Below, piece by piece: positions 42,001 through 54,000 of a stretch of DNA of 64,000 nt. The DNA is taken from positions 140,696,351 through 140,760,350 of the forward strand of contig CP136062.1 of assembly GCA_032622095.1 (NCBI GenBank), written 5' to 3'. Within the stretch, counting starts at the first letter, position 1; every line of letters begins with the position of its first letter. The DNA comes from Siphonodentalium dalli. Lineage: Eukaryota > Mollusca > Scaphopoda > Gadilida > Siphonodentaliidae. A program made the translations under genes and the position numbers. Below the pieces are notes generated by a model, which had not been told where the DNA came from, made no database searches, and saw nothing but the letters and a program-made list of their open reading frames with translations.

Positions 42001-45000
42001 TTATTATTAGCTCAACTTACTTTTGTAAGTTTGAGCTATTGCCATGGTTTGGCGTCCGTCGTCCGTGTGTCCGTGTGTCCGTGTGTCCGTGTGTCCGTCA
42101 ACAATTTCCTTTGGCGCGGGCTACAGGTTGTACCTTTGGTCTGATCTTCATGAAATTTGTCATGAATGTTGACATTGACATGTAGATGGGAACGAATCAT
42201 TGTGGGGTCATTCGGCCAAAAAACATGGCCGCTGGCGGCCATCTTAGATTTCAAAATTCAATCCATTGGCGCGGGCTACAGGTCGTACTGTTCGTCTGAT
42301 CATCATGAAATTTGTCATGGATGTTAATATTGACATGTAGATGGGAACGAGTCATTTTGGGGTTGTTCGGCCCATAAACATGGCCGCCAGCAGCCATCTT
42401 GGATTTTACTCTTTGCATGACTAAATCCTTTGGCGCGGGCTACAGGTCGTAGCTTCGATCGGAACATCATGAAATTTGTCATGGATGTTAACAATGACAT
42501 GTAGATGGGAACGAGGGATTTTGGGGTCGTTCGGCCGAAAAACATGGCCGCCAGCAGCCATCTTGGATTTTACTCTTTGCATGACTAAATCCTTTGGCGC
42601 GGGCTACAGGTCGTAGCTTCGATCGGAACATCATGAAATTTGTCATTGATGTTAATATTGACATGTGGATGGGAACGAGTGATTTTGAGGTCGTTCGGCG
42701 AAAAAACATGGCTGCCAGCAGCCATCTTGGATTTTACTCTTTGCATGACTAAATCCTTTGGCGCGGGCTACAGGTCGTTGTTTTGGTCGGAAGTTTATGA
42801 AATTTGTCATGGATGTTAACACTGTCATGTAGATGGGAACGAGTGATTTTGGAGTTGTTCGGCCAAAAAACATGGCCGCCAGCAGCCATCTTGGATTTTA
42901 CTCTTTGCATGACTAAATCCTTTGGCGCGGGCTACAGGTTGTACCTTTGGTCTAATCTTTATGAAATTTGTCATGAATGTTGACATTGACATGTAGATGG
43001 GAACGAATCATTGTGGGGTCATTCGGCCAAAAAACATGGCTGCTGGCGGCCATCTTAGATTTCAAAATTCAATCCATTGGCGCGGGCTACAGGTCGTACT
43101 GTTCGTCTGATCATCATGAAATTTGTCATGGATGTTAATATTGACATGTAGATGGGAACGAGTCATTTTGGGGTTGTTCGGCCAATAAACATGGCCGCCA
43201 GCAGCCATATTGGATTTTACTCTTTGCATGACTAAATCCTTTGGCGCGGGCTACAGGTCGTAGCTTCGATCGGAACATCATGAAATTTGTCATGGATGTT
43301 AACAATGACATGTAGATGGGAACGAGGGATTTTGGGGTCGTTCGGCCGAAAAACATGGCCGCCAGCAGCCATCTTGGATTTTACTCTTTGCATGACTAAA
43401 TCCTTTGGCCCGGGCTACAGGTCGTACCTTTGGTCTGATCTTTATGAAATTTGTCATGAATGTTGACATTGACATGTAGATGGGAACTAGTCATTTTGGG
43501 GTCATTCGGCCAAAAAACATGGCCGCTGGCAGCCATCTTGGATTTCAAGATTCAATCCATGGCGCGGGCTACAGATCGTACTGTTCCCCTGATCATCATG
43601 AAATTTGTCATTGATGTTAATAATGACATGTAGATGGGAACGAGTGATTTTGGTGTCGTTCGGCCAAAAAACATGGCCGCCAGCAGCCATCTTGGATTTT
43701 ACTCTTTGCATGACTAAATCCTTTGGCGCGGGCTACAGGTTGTACCTTTGGTCTAATCTTTATGAAATTTGTCATGAATGTTGACATTGACATGTAGATG
43801 GGAACGAATCATTGTGGGGTCATTCGGCCAAAAAACATGGCCGCTGGCGGCCATCTTAGATTTCAAAATTCAATCCATTGGCGCTGGCTACAGGTCGTAC
43901 TGTTCGTCTGATCATCATGAAATTTGTCATGGATGTTAATATTGACATGTAGATGGGAACGAGTCATTTTGGGGTTGTTCGGCCAATAAACATGGCCGCC
44001 AGCAGCCATCTTGGATTTTACTCTTTGCATGACTAAATCCTTTGGCGCGGGCTACAGGTCGTAGCTTCGATCGGAACATCATGAAATTTGTCATGGATGT
44101 TAACAATGACATGTAGATGGGAACGAGGGATTTTGGGGTCGTTCGGCCGAAAAACATGGCCGCCAGCAGCCATCTTGGATTTTACTCTTTGCATGACTAA
44201 ATCCTTTGGCACGGGCTACAGGTTGTACCTTTGGTCTAATCTTTATGAAATTTGTCATGAATGTTGACATTGACATGTAGATGGGAACGAATCATTGTGG
44301 GGTCATTCGGCCAAAAAACATGGCCGCTGGCGGCCATCTTAGATTTCAAAATTCAATCCATTGGCGCGGGCTACAGGTCGTACTGTTCGTCTGATCATCA
44401 TGAAATTTGTCATGGATGTTAATATTGACATGTAGATGGGAACGAGTCATTTTGGGGTTGTTCGGCCAATAAACATGGCCGCCAGCAGCCATCTTGGATT
44501 TTACTCTTTGCATGACTAAATCCTTTGGCGCGGGCTACAGGTCGTAGCTTCGATCGGAACATCATGAAATTTGTCATGGATGTTAACAATGACATGTAGA
44601 TGGGAACGAGGGATTTTGGGGTCGTTCGGCCAAAAAACATGGCTGCCAGCAGCCATCTTGGATTTTACTCTTTGCATGACTAAATCCTTTGGCGCGGGCT
44701 ACAGTCGTAGCTTCGATCGGAACATCATGAAATTTGTCATGTATGTTAACACTGTCATGTAGATGGGAACAAGTGATTTTGGAGTTGTTCGGCCAAAAAA
44801 CATGGCCGCCAGCAGCCATCTTGGATTTTACTCTTTGCATGACTAAATCCTTTGGCGCGGGCTACAGGTTGTACCTTTGGTCTAATCTTTATGAAATTTG
44901 TCATGAATGTTGACATTGACATGTAGATGGGAACGAATCATTGTGGGGTCATTCGGCCAAAAAACATGGCCGCTGGCGGCCATCTTAGATTTCAAAATTC

Positions 45001-48000
45001 AATCCATTGGCGCGGGCTACAGGTCGTACTGTTCGTCTGATCATCATGAAATTTGTCATGGATGTTAATATTGACATGTTAATGGGAACGAGTCATTTTG
45101 GGGTTGTTCGGCCAATAAACATGGCCGCCAGCAGCCATCTTGGATTTTACTCTTTGCATGACTAAATCCTTTGGCGCGGGCTACAGGTCGTAGCTTCGAT
45201 CGGAACATCATGAAATTTGTCATGGATGTTAACAATGACATGTAGATGGGAACGAGGGATTTTGGGGTCGTTCGGCCGAAAAACATGGCCGCCAGCAGCC
45301 ATCTTGGATTTTAATCTTTGCATGACTAAATCCTTTGGCGCGGGCTACAGGTCGTTGTTTTGGTCGGAAGTTTATGAAATTTGTCATGGATGTTAACACT
45401 GTCATGTAGATGGGAACGAGTGATTTTGGAGTTGTTCGGCCATAAAACATGGCCGCCAGCAGCCATCTTGGATTTTACTCTTTGCATGACTAAATCCTTT
45501 GGCGCGGGCTACAGGTTGTACCTTTTGTCTAATCTTTATGAAATTTGTCATGAATGTTGACATTGACATGTAGATGGGAACGAATCATTGTGGGGTCATT
45601 CGGCCAAAAAACATGGCCGCTGGCGGCCATCTTAGATTTCAAAATTCAATCCATTGGCGCGGCCTACATGTCGTACTGTTCGTCTGATCGGAACATCATG
45701 AAAGTTGTCATGGATGTTAACAATGACATGTAGATGGGAACGAGGGATTTTGGGGTCGTTCGGCCGAAAAACATGGCCGCCAGCAGCCATCTTGGATTTT
45801 ACTATTTGCATGACTAAATCGTTGGGTGCGGGCTACAGGTCGTACCTTTGGTCTGATCTTTATGAAATTTGTCATGAATGTTGACATTGACATGTAGATG
45901 GGAACGAGTCATTTTGGGGTCATTCGGCCAAAAAACATGGCCGCTGGCAGCCATCTTGGATTTCAAGATTCAATCCATTGGCGCGGGCTACAGGTCGTAC
46001 TGTTCGTCTGATCATCATGAAATTTGTCATTGATGTTAATAATGACATGTAGATGGGATCGAGTCGTTTTGGGGTCATTCGGTCAAAAAACATGGCCGCC
46101 AGCAGCCATCTTGGATTTTACTCTTTGCATGACTAAATCCTTTGGTGTGGGCTACAGGTCGTAGCTTTGGTCAGATGGTCATGAAATTTGTCATGAATTA
46201 TAACAATGACATTTAGATGGGAACGAGTCGTTTTGGGGTCATTCGGTCAAAAAACATGGCCACCAGCATTTTACTCTTTGCATGACTAAATCCTTTGGCG
46301 TGGGCTACAGGTCATACCTTTGGTCTGATCTTTATTAAATTTGTCATGGATGTTAACACTGACATGTAGATGGGAACGAGTTGTACCTTTGGTCTAATCT
46401 TTATGAAATTTGTCATGAATGTTGACATTGACATGTAGATGGGAACGAATCATTGTGGGGTCATTCGGCCAAATAACATGGCTGCCAGCGGCCATCTTGG
46501 ATTTCAAAATTCAATCCATTGGCGCGGTCTACAGGTCGTACTGTTCGTCTGATCATTATGAAATTTGTAGGTCGTAGCTTTGGTCAGATCTTCATAAAAT
46601 TTGTCATGGATGTTAACAATTATACGTAGATGGGAACGAGTCCTTTTGGGGTCAATTGGTAAAAAAAAATGGCCACCAGCAGCCATCTTGTATCTTACTC
46701 TTTGCATCCCTAAATCCTTTGGCGCAGGTTAGACATTTCAATTAGCACCTTTCCTATTCCTCCATTTACTGTCAACCATTAAATTATTCCCCTACCTAAG
46801 TTGAGCTACAGTGTCATTGACACTTTCATTGATTTCTTAGTGTTACAAACCAGTAGAAACTAGTAAAAATTCTCCCCCCTGCCCCCGCAGAGTTATTGGC
46901 CTTCTTGACTTAGAATATGTTCAATCATCGGACATTCTCGAGAGTTTTTGTCCCCCGAAAAATTAATTTTTGGGGGACTATAGAAACGGGCTCCGTTCGT
47001 CCATCCGTTCGTCCGTCGTTCCGTCTGTCCGTCGCACCGTCGTTCCGTCGAGCTGTACGTTCGTCCATCACACTTTTGAGTACCTTCATGGTGTAATCAT
47101 CTCCTCCTACAGATTTCATCCCAGAGATTTAAAACTTCAGAATATTGTTGCCCATATATTGAAGATGTGCAACATGCATATAGATGACGGAAAAATTATT
47201 TTTTGACGGAGTTATTAAACCTTTTCGACTTAGAAAATTTCAACATTTAAAACAATTTCTTCAACAAAGCGGCATCGACTTTCCACGTTTTCGGGGGACA
47301 CTGTGGTCTGCTGACCTTTTATTCTCAGTTGTTTATGATTCTTTTTTTGTTAAACTTTGCACAGACATCAACCACCATGGGAACCTGTGCACCTGCAATT
47401 TCAATGTTGGTCAGACTTATTTTGGTGGAGTTATTGGCCTTCTTGACTTAGAATATTTTCATTTTTCTCAGTAATATTTGACCAATTATTTGTGGTGAAG
47501 ATGATGTTTGTCCAGAGGTTTTCTCAGTCATTGCTGAATAATTGTGCACCTGCAATGGGAATCTGTTATTTTATTATTTTAACTTAATGTTTACTGTCAT
47601 GTGAAACATCTTAGTGTTTTAAAAACATGGGGGGTATCCTTAGTCCCATTGGGAGTCACATCTCTGGTTTGATCTTAGATAGAGCCTTTGTAAAGCGGTG
47701 GCCACTTTGTGCGCTTTGCGCACATTTTGATCATCTAATAATTTGGATTTTTAACAAATTTTTAATTTAAATCTTTCTTTTTTTTAGATTTGCTCAATTG
47801 ACATTTTTTTTAAAATTTATTTAATTTTAATTTATAACATATGCCAGGGTAGCCTAACTCACCACACCAAATTTGGTTGAAAACGGACCAGTGGTCTGGG
47901 AGAAAAATCCAATGGTCATTTGTTGAACTTATTATCTGAACATTTCCTAAGGGAACTACTCGTCAATGAGTATCTAGTATAGAAAGGGTTAAGATGTAAA

Positions 48001-51000
48001 CAAGGGATATATTATGCAGCTTTCTGGCCAATAAAAGATGCTGTTTCTTACTGGAGGTGGGACATAACCTTGTAAACAGTTGGGGACAAACATTGTAGGA
48101 TATAGGATAATATTTTATTTCACAATACAATGGTAATACATTATAATATGAGTTAATTGATAATCGTATAAGTATTGTGTGGATTGCCGTGGCCTATGAC
48201 AACTGTCTACCCGGCACCCCCGATTGACAGAATACAATCAATACTGGCTACATAAATAATTTAAATATTTCACTATAATTTCCAGATTAAATTAATATTT
48301 AAATTGGATTTAGATAAATAGATATAGATTCCAGCAAATAAAAATTGTGATACAGCAATTTATTATATGACTGGATTTTCTGAGCAAAATGTGGCAATTT
48401 TGGTGAACTATTCCAGATTATCAGAATCAACAGTGTGGTTTTTCGATTCCATATACCGTATCCAGGCCTTCAGATTGGTGGAATTGAGCAAATCAGTATG
48501 GACCAACAAGAGTGAGAAAACCAATATCAAGCATTCACAATCTCAGTGAGAGCTTTCCGATGAATGGTAACGAGCCATATTTCCGACTAAGTCCTGAAAA
48601 GTTACCCATATTTCTGCTGTGGTTAAGGAGTCGATTATTTAGGGCATTACTGTAACACTGACATCATGATATGACTCAGCGACTGAAACAACAATAAACT
48701 CCAAACCAAATCCATGAATTCATCAAATGGCTGTAAATTTTCAGAAACAATAGAATCCGACAACTTGAAAGAAAGATCAAAGACCACACATTACAGATGC
48801 ACGAAAGACGGAAAATGCCTCAAGGGACGCCACAGGAGGAGATGGTCGCTGCTCAAAAGGAGTTAGAGATAGTACGTATCTGCTACCAAAACTCAATTGT
48901 CTCTTGCTATCATTCTACTCCAGTCCCTGCACAAGCTTAATGTGTCCTGTTATATCCCAATTTAGCTATGTTAGGATTTACAATCTCTCACTAGTTCCCA
49001 TAATTGGTGTCTAGCAACAAAGGTGTACTATTGTTTCCATTGTTTTGTGTAGGTTCCTCTTCTGAAAACCTAAGCCCTGCTAGATATCTTACTTGTCACA
49101 AGTGATGTGGCCTAGCCTTTAAAACGGCGATAAACAAACTAAATATTACTCATAAATCATGATAAAGATAGTTTTAATGCCGTACATAGTGAAAGTAGAT
49201 TACATAATCAAGGGTTTAACTCTTTTTATACTGAATGAATTCTCCCATTAAGTTACAAAAGTATACATTTGAATGGTCTATCATTCTTCTGGAGGGATGT
49301 TCAGATAATTTAAGCTCATGACAGACGAACATGTAAAGAAAGCGAAGAAGAATTCCTATACATTGGTGGGAAATGTTCAGATAATAAGTTCATCGCAATT
49401 TTTTGAACTTATTATATGAACATTTCCTAAGGGAGCTACTCATCAATGAGTATTTAGTATAGTTCTAAAGTGTTAATACCTGACAGATTTAAAGACATAT
49501 TATGGACTTATTTGGGTGCGTTAAATTGATAAGTTAGAGCTCATGCGCTATGCCAACCTGGAAAATATAGCATTCTACTAACATCCCCGAAAATTTCAAA
49601 GAAATCGACCACACCACTCATTAGAAAACATCGTCTGAACTACGCCCAATTGTAAATATTTACATCTTGATTCGGGACGCAACTATCAGCGATAATCTAA
49701 CACAAATGATTTCGCCATCGCGAGTCATTGCATTTAATTAATATATAAGATTGACAGTATGTATCGTCAATTTGGATTAATATTCGTAACAAATAACTAC
49801 TTTGAGCAAGATTATTATCAATTTCTCTTTGATCACCCTACCGGAGTGTTCACATCACTTTAAAGAAATTTTCAGGCCGCGACATGAGTGAAAGGGAACT
49901 TCCTGTGCTTGTTTTACAAGACTAATATTATGTTATAAGCCTAAAAGTTGGTTTTGTACGTAAACTGACTATATACATATGGTGAGTTTGAGGTGTACGA
50001 CTAGAGGCATTGAGTTATCACATTTAATACTTATTTGAAGTTATTATGTAATAATTGTGAATGATCTAAACTACATGTATTTGGCGACACGAATGTGCAG
50101 ATCATCAGTAACTAATAGTACAGTAATGCCCTAAATAATCGACTCCTTAACCACAGCATAATTATGGGTAACTTTCAGGATTTAGTCGAAAATATATCTC
50201 TCAGTGAGAGCTTTCCGATGAATGGCAACAAGCCACATTTCCGACTAAATCCTAAAAAGTTGCCCATAATTCTACTGTGGTTAAGGAGTCGATTATTTAG
50301 GGCATTACTGTAACTCAAGGTTGAAGGTCCCCTAAATAAATCTCGCAAACATTTTATTGATGAGTTCAATTGTCTAAGGAAATATTGTAGATTGCTTGGA
50401 TAAGTTTGTAAGTTTGTTTGTGTAAGTGACCTGCCATCATGGCTCAATACAATTTCATCATGTTTGTTCGTGCCGTCTGTATGCTGAATATATTGCATAC
50501 TCTACAAAACAATAACAGATCCATATATTATTCTTTTTTGAATATAATTGCTATCACATTCACATACGTTATATACATAGTGATGCCGATGGGGTCATTG
50601 TCACAAGGCCATGATCATATTCATAGCCAGCTTTTCAAACTGGTCACAAGTGTCATCAGCTTTTCACTGGGGAGCACATTCATAGTTAGTTTTCAAATTC
50701 CATCATTTGATGACGTGATATATGATGTCATCGTGTGAACTTGTGACTAAATTGACGAAGTTATGATCCAAATCTGGATTCATTTGTTAAGTTATAGGAA
50801 TAAAACTTAATCAATTTCATGACATTTATCAAAAATCTTATTATGATAAATGAATATTTAATTTATTTCTTCCCTTATGTAAGTTGTTTTACATTCATCT
50901 TCTGAAGATTGTGATTAGCTAAGCAAGCCTTGTTCAATATGCCTTGAAAAGCTGGCTACGAATGTGACTGGTTTGAAAAGCTGGCTAAGAATGTGATGAA

Positions 51001-54000
51001 TGCCTTGTGACAGTGACCCCATTAGCCTTAGTGATAGATTTATCACAGTTTTGAGATCACATGCCTCTATTATCAGCTTCTGCAGTCTGCCTTGTTTGAT
51101 TAGATATATATCTGGTATAAACATAGAACATTTCCTTATCTGTGACAAAGACAGTCTCTGTTTGCATCTTGTCGCAAACTAATTATTTGTATCTGAAATC
51201 ATGGGGTGTATTCAAATCTGTGTTTTCGTGTGTTGACAAACATTAGACCATCAGGACGCAACCTGCGAGTGACGATTTAAACATCAAGAACAGACCAAGA
51301 ACAGACCAAGAAAGTGTTCACAGGTTAGGATTTTCACTCCTCGGTGTGAAGATCCAAGCCGTTGAACATGTCATCACAGTGTTAATGTACCAGTTCCCAG
51401 TGTTTGAATCGTCAAGAACCTGTTCACGGTATTCAGTCTTTGTAATCTGCAGTTCACAAACAATCAAGTATAGGGATTCGAATACACCCTATGATGCCAC
51501 AATGTTCAGTACAGGGATTCGAATACACCCTATGATGCCACGATGTTCAGTACGGGGATTCGAATGTACCCTATGATGCCACGGCATTCTATCATAATAA
51601 TAACCAGGTTAAGAGTTGATTGCATCACACTTCAGACATCAGGAATTGAAATAAAATAATTTTATTACAAACTCAATGTTGCATTCTCACTAAAAGCAAT
51701 GGCTTTCAACTGAGTGGTAATTTTCGACAGAAAGCCCTAGAGCGATCCTGGTATTTTTTTGTGGCAAGCTATGTCTTGATATTGCTACAGGCGATGTAAT
51801 GAGAATTTCTTATTTTTATAATGCCAAAATTGTTGCAAAACAATGAATTTCTTCTTATAATTAACAATTTCATTTGTGATTGGGTTATGTAATAAATATA
51901 GAGCCGCGCTGTTTTGGGATGGGTAAGTGATGATCACATGTCAATGTTTCGCGGAAGGATATCCCGGCTCTTGGGGTATCCTTCCGCGAAACGCTCTCAT
52001 GCAATAATCACTTCCCTGTCCCAAAACTGTGTGGCTCTATCTATATTCTATGTGAAAAGTGCATAATACTGTCTGTAAGAAGATATATTTTCGACATTCT
52101 TGTCAACTAAAGAGACCTTTGAAAACTCTTGCACAGACCTAGTTTAGAAAAGAATATAGCATTTCATAATTTTTTGCTACCAATTATACAGAATATTGTA
52201 ATATTCCGAATCTTAATGTTTGAAGTGTGACATATAGTTGGATCTGAACTTGCGTATCTTATATCTAGGATTATGCAAGAAGTTAGGTCTATTACCAACT
52301 CTTTTCTGATAGAGTGGAGTTATCTGTCCAACAATTGCAGACCAGATAAGGTCATTGAATTATTAAAAAAACTGGTGTCCTCACAGAACCATGGGCTACT
52401 TCAGCTCTATTTATTATGTTTTCTGAAACCAAGAGGATATTAGAGTAGAAACCTGGAGTGTATCTTTCAACTTTGGAGTGCAAAATGCATGGCATTAAAA
52501 TGAAAACATGAACAAACATTTTACCCATCAGGTTAAATTCGTCTATATCCTTTAGTTTTCTTCATAAAAAAACTCTTGACTGGTAAAAAGTAAATAGCAT
52601 ATTTTGGCCTACCATGAATATTTTAATGGCCTAACAGGGATTGATATTGATAAGATGTCAGATTTTCATGATACTTCTCAACAAGAGAGAATGAGAAACA
52701 GCAATAGAGAAAAATATCTTTCAAAATGTTACGATTCACTACACATTTCAGATCTTTTCAGATTACTATGTGATATTGAGAATAATAAGATTCAGTCAGT
52801 CAATCTCACATAATTATCTGATACTCTCTGATACTCTCACCACATATGCTTCTTTGGTTTTTATTGGTTTGTATTTTCTAATCAATGGTAAGAGTAAATG
52901 GTAACATTTGGTAAAATTTGGGATTTGATCTTCAAAAAGAGTTATCATTCCACATATATTATATATAGTAATCATTATCTGAATAGTGATTTAAAAAACA
53001 AATATTATGAACACAATACAAGAAAAAATTATTTCTGCCTCTACATGTTCTCATCCTCACAATTGAGGTACCATACAGGGTTTGCACTGCTGCTCATTGT
53101 CAAATAATCACTAGAGAATTTACTCAAGTCTGAACTATTGTAGGGGTACTGTACACTAAATCCAGCCATTTATGGGACCATCTGTTATACTCAACAGATT
53201 TGTACACAACAAATGAATGAATTTTTAGCCATGGTTTAGTGCCAAATACACTCATGTGCTCTATGAATGATGTAAACAACATTGTCATTTATATAATGAA
53301 AATGAGTTAATGACTCGAGTCATAAACTCATTTTCATTATAATTACCATGTTGTTTTGTTTAGAAAATATTTGAGTGTATTTTGCACTCATCCTTGGCTC
53401 AAATTCAACCATTTATTGCATATATTCTGTTGGTTATATTCTAATAGGACATGGTCCCATAAATGTCTGGATTTAGTGTACAGTCCCTCTTTAAGCCAGG
53501 TCCTACTAAATAATATAGCTAGAACTTTCAGGGTTTGGAATTTCAGCAATTAAAGGCCCTCTTAATTTTCGAGTCGCCGATTAGTGACGATATACGGTTT
53601 TAATAACAATCCATAAAGTATGATTAAAATACTAAAATTCATCACCATTTGAAACATCTGTGTCTCAGAAGATGCCCATAGAGAAATAGAAACCAGCTGA
53701 AATCATAGGAAGATCCCCCCCCCTGTTTTGGCTCCCAGAATGCAACAGAATTCAAACTAAAGATGAATTTTCAATGTAAGGGGAATAACTCTATTTTAAG
53801 ATATAGTGTTATTCCCCCTCCATGGAAAATAATACACTTTTTACTACAAAGTAGATGACAAAAACACGTTGGTAACTCAACAAAAACAACACGTTCACAG
53901 TTTATTACACTGGATAAGTTGATAATACAATTTTTTAGAGCTTCCTCTTTCAAATGGTATATACTATGGCATATATTTTAATAATGTGATCTGGGGGTTC

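Noticed and set aside
42324-45450. A series of nearly identical 73-residue minus-strand open frames (MFFGRTTPKSLVPIYMS type)
   Set aside because: They are translations of the same ~160-bp tandem modules, overlapping from module to module, with frames that break at single-base changes. Repetition of the DNA explains them without protein selection.
34148-46830. Regularly spaced repeats that could suggest a CRISPR array
   Set aside because: Units are ~160 bp, contiguous and similar throughout, with no unique spacers, in an intron-rich eukaryotic context. They are transposon core modules.
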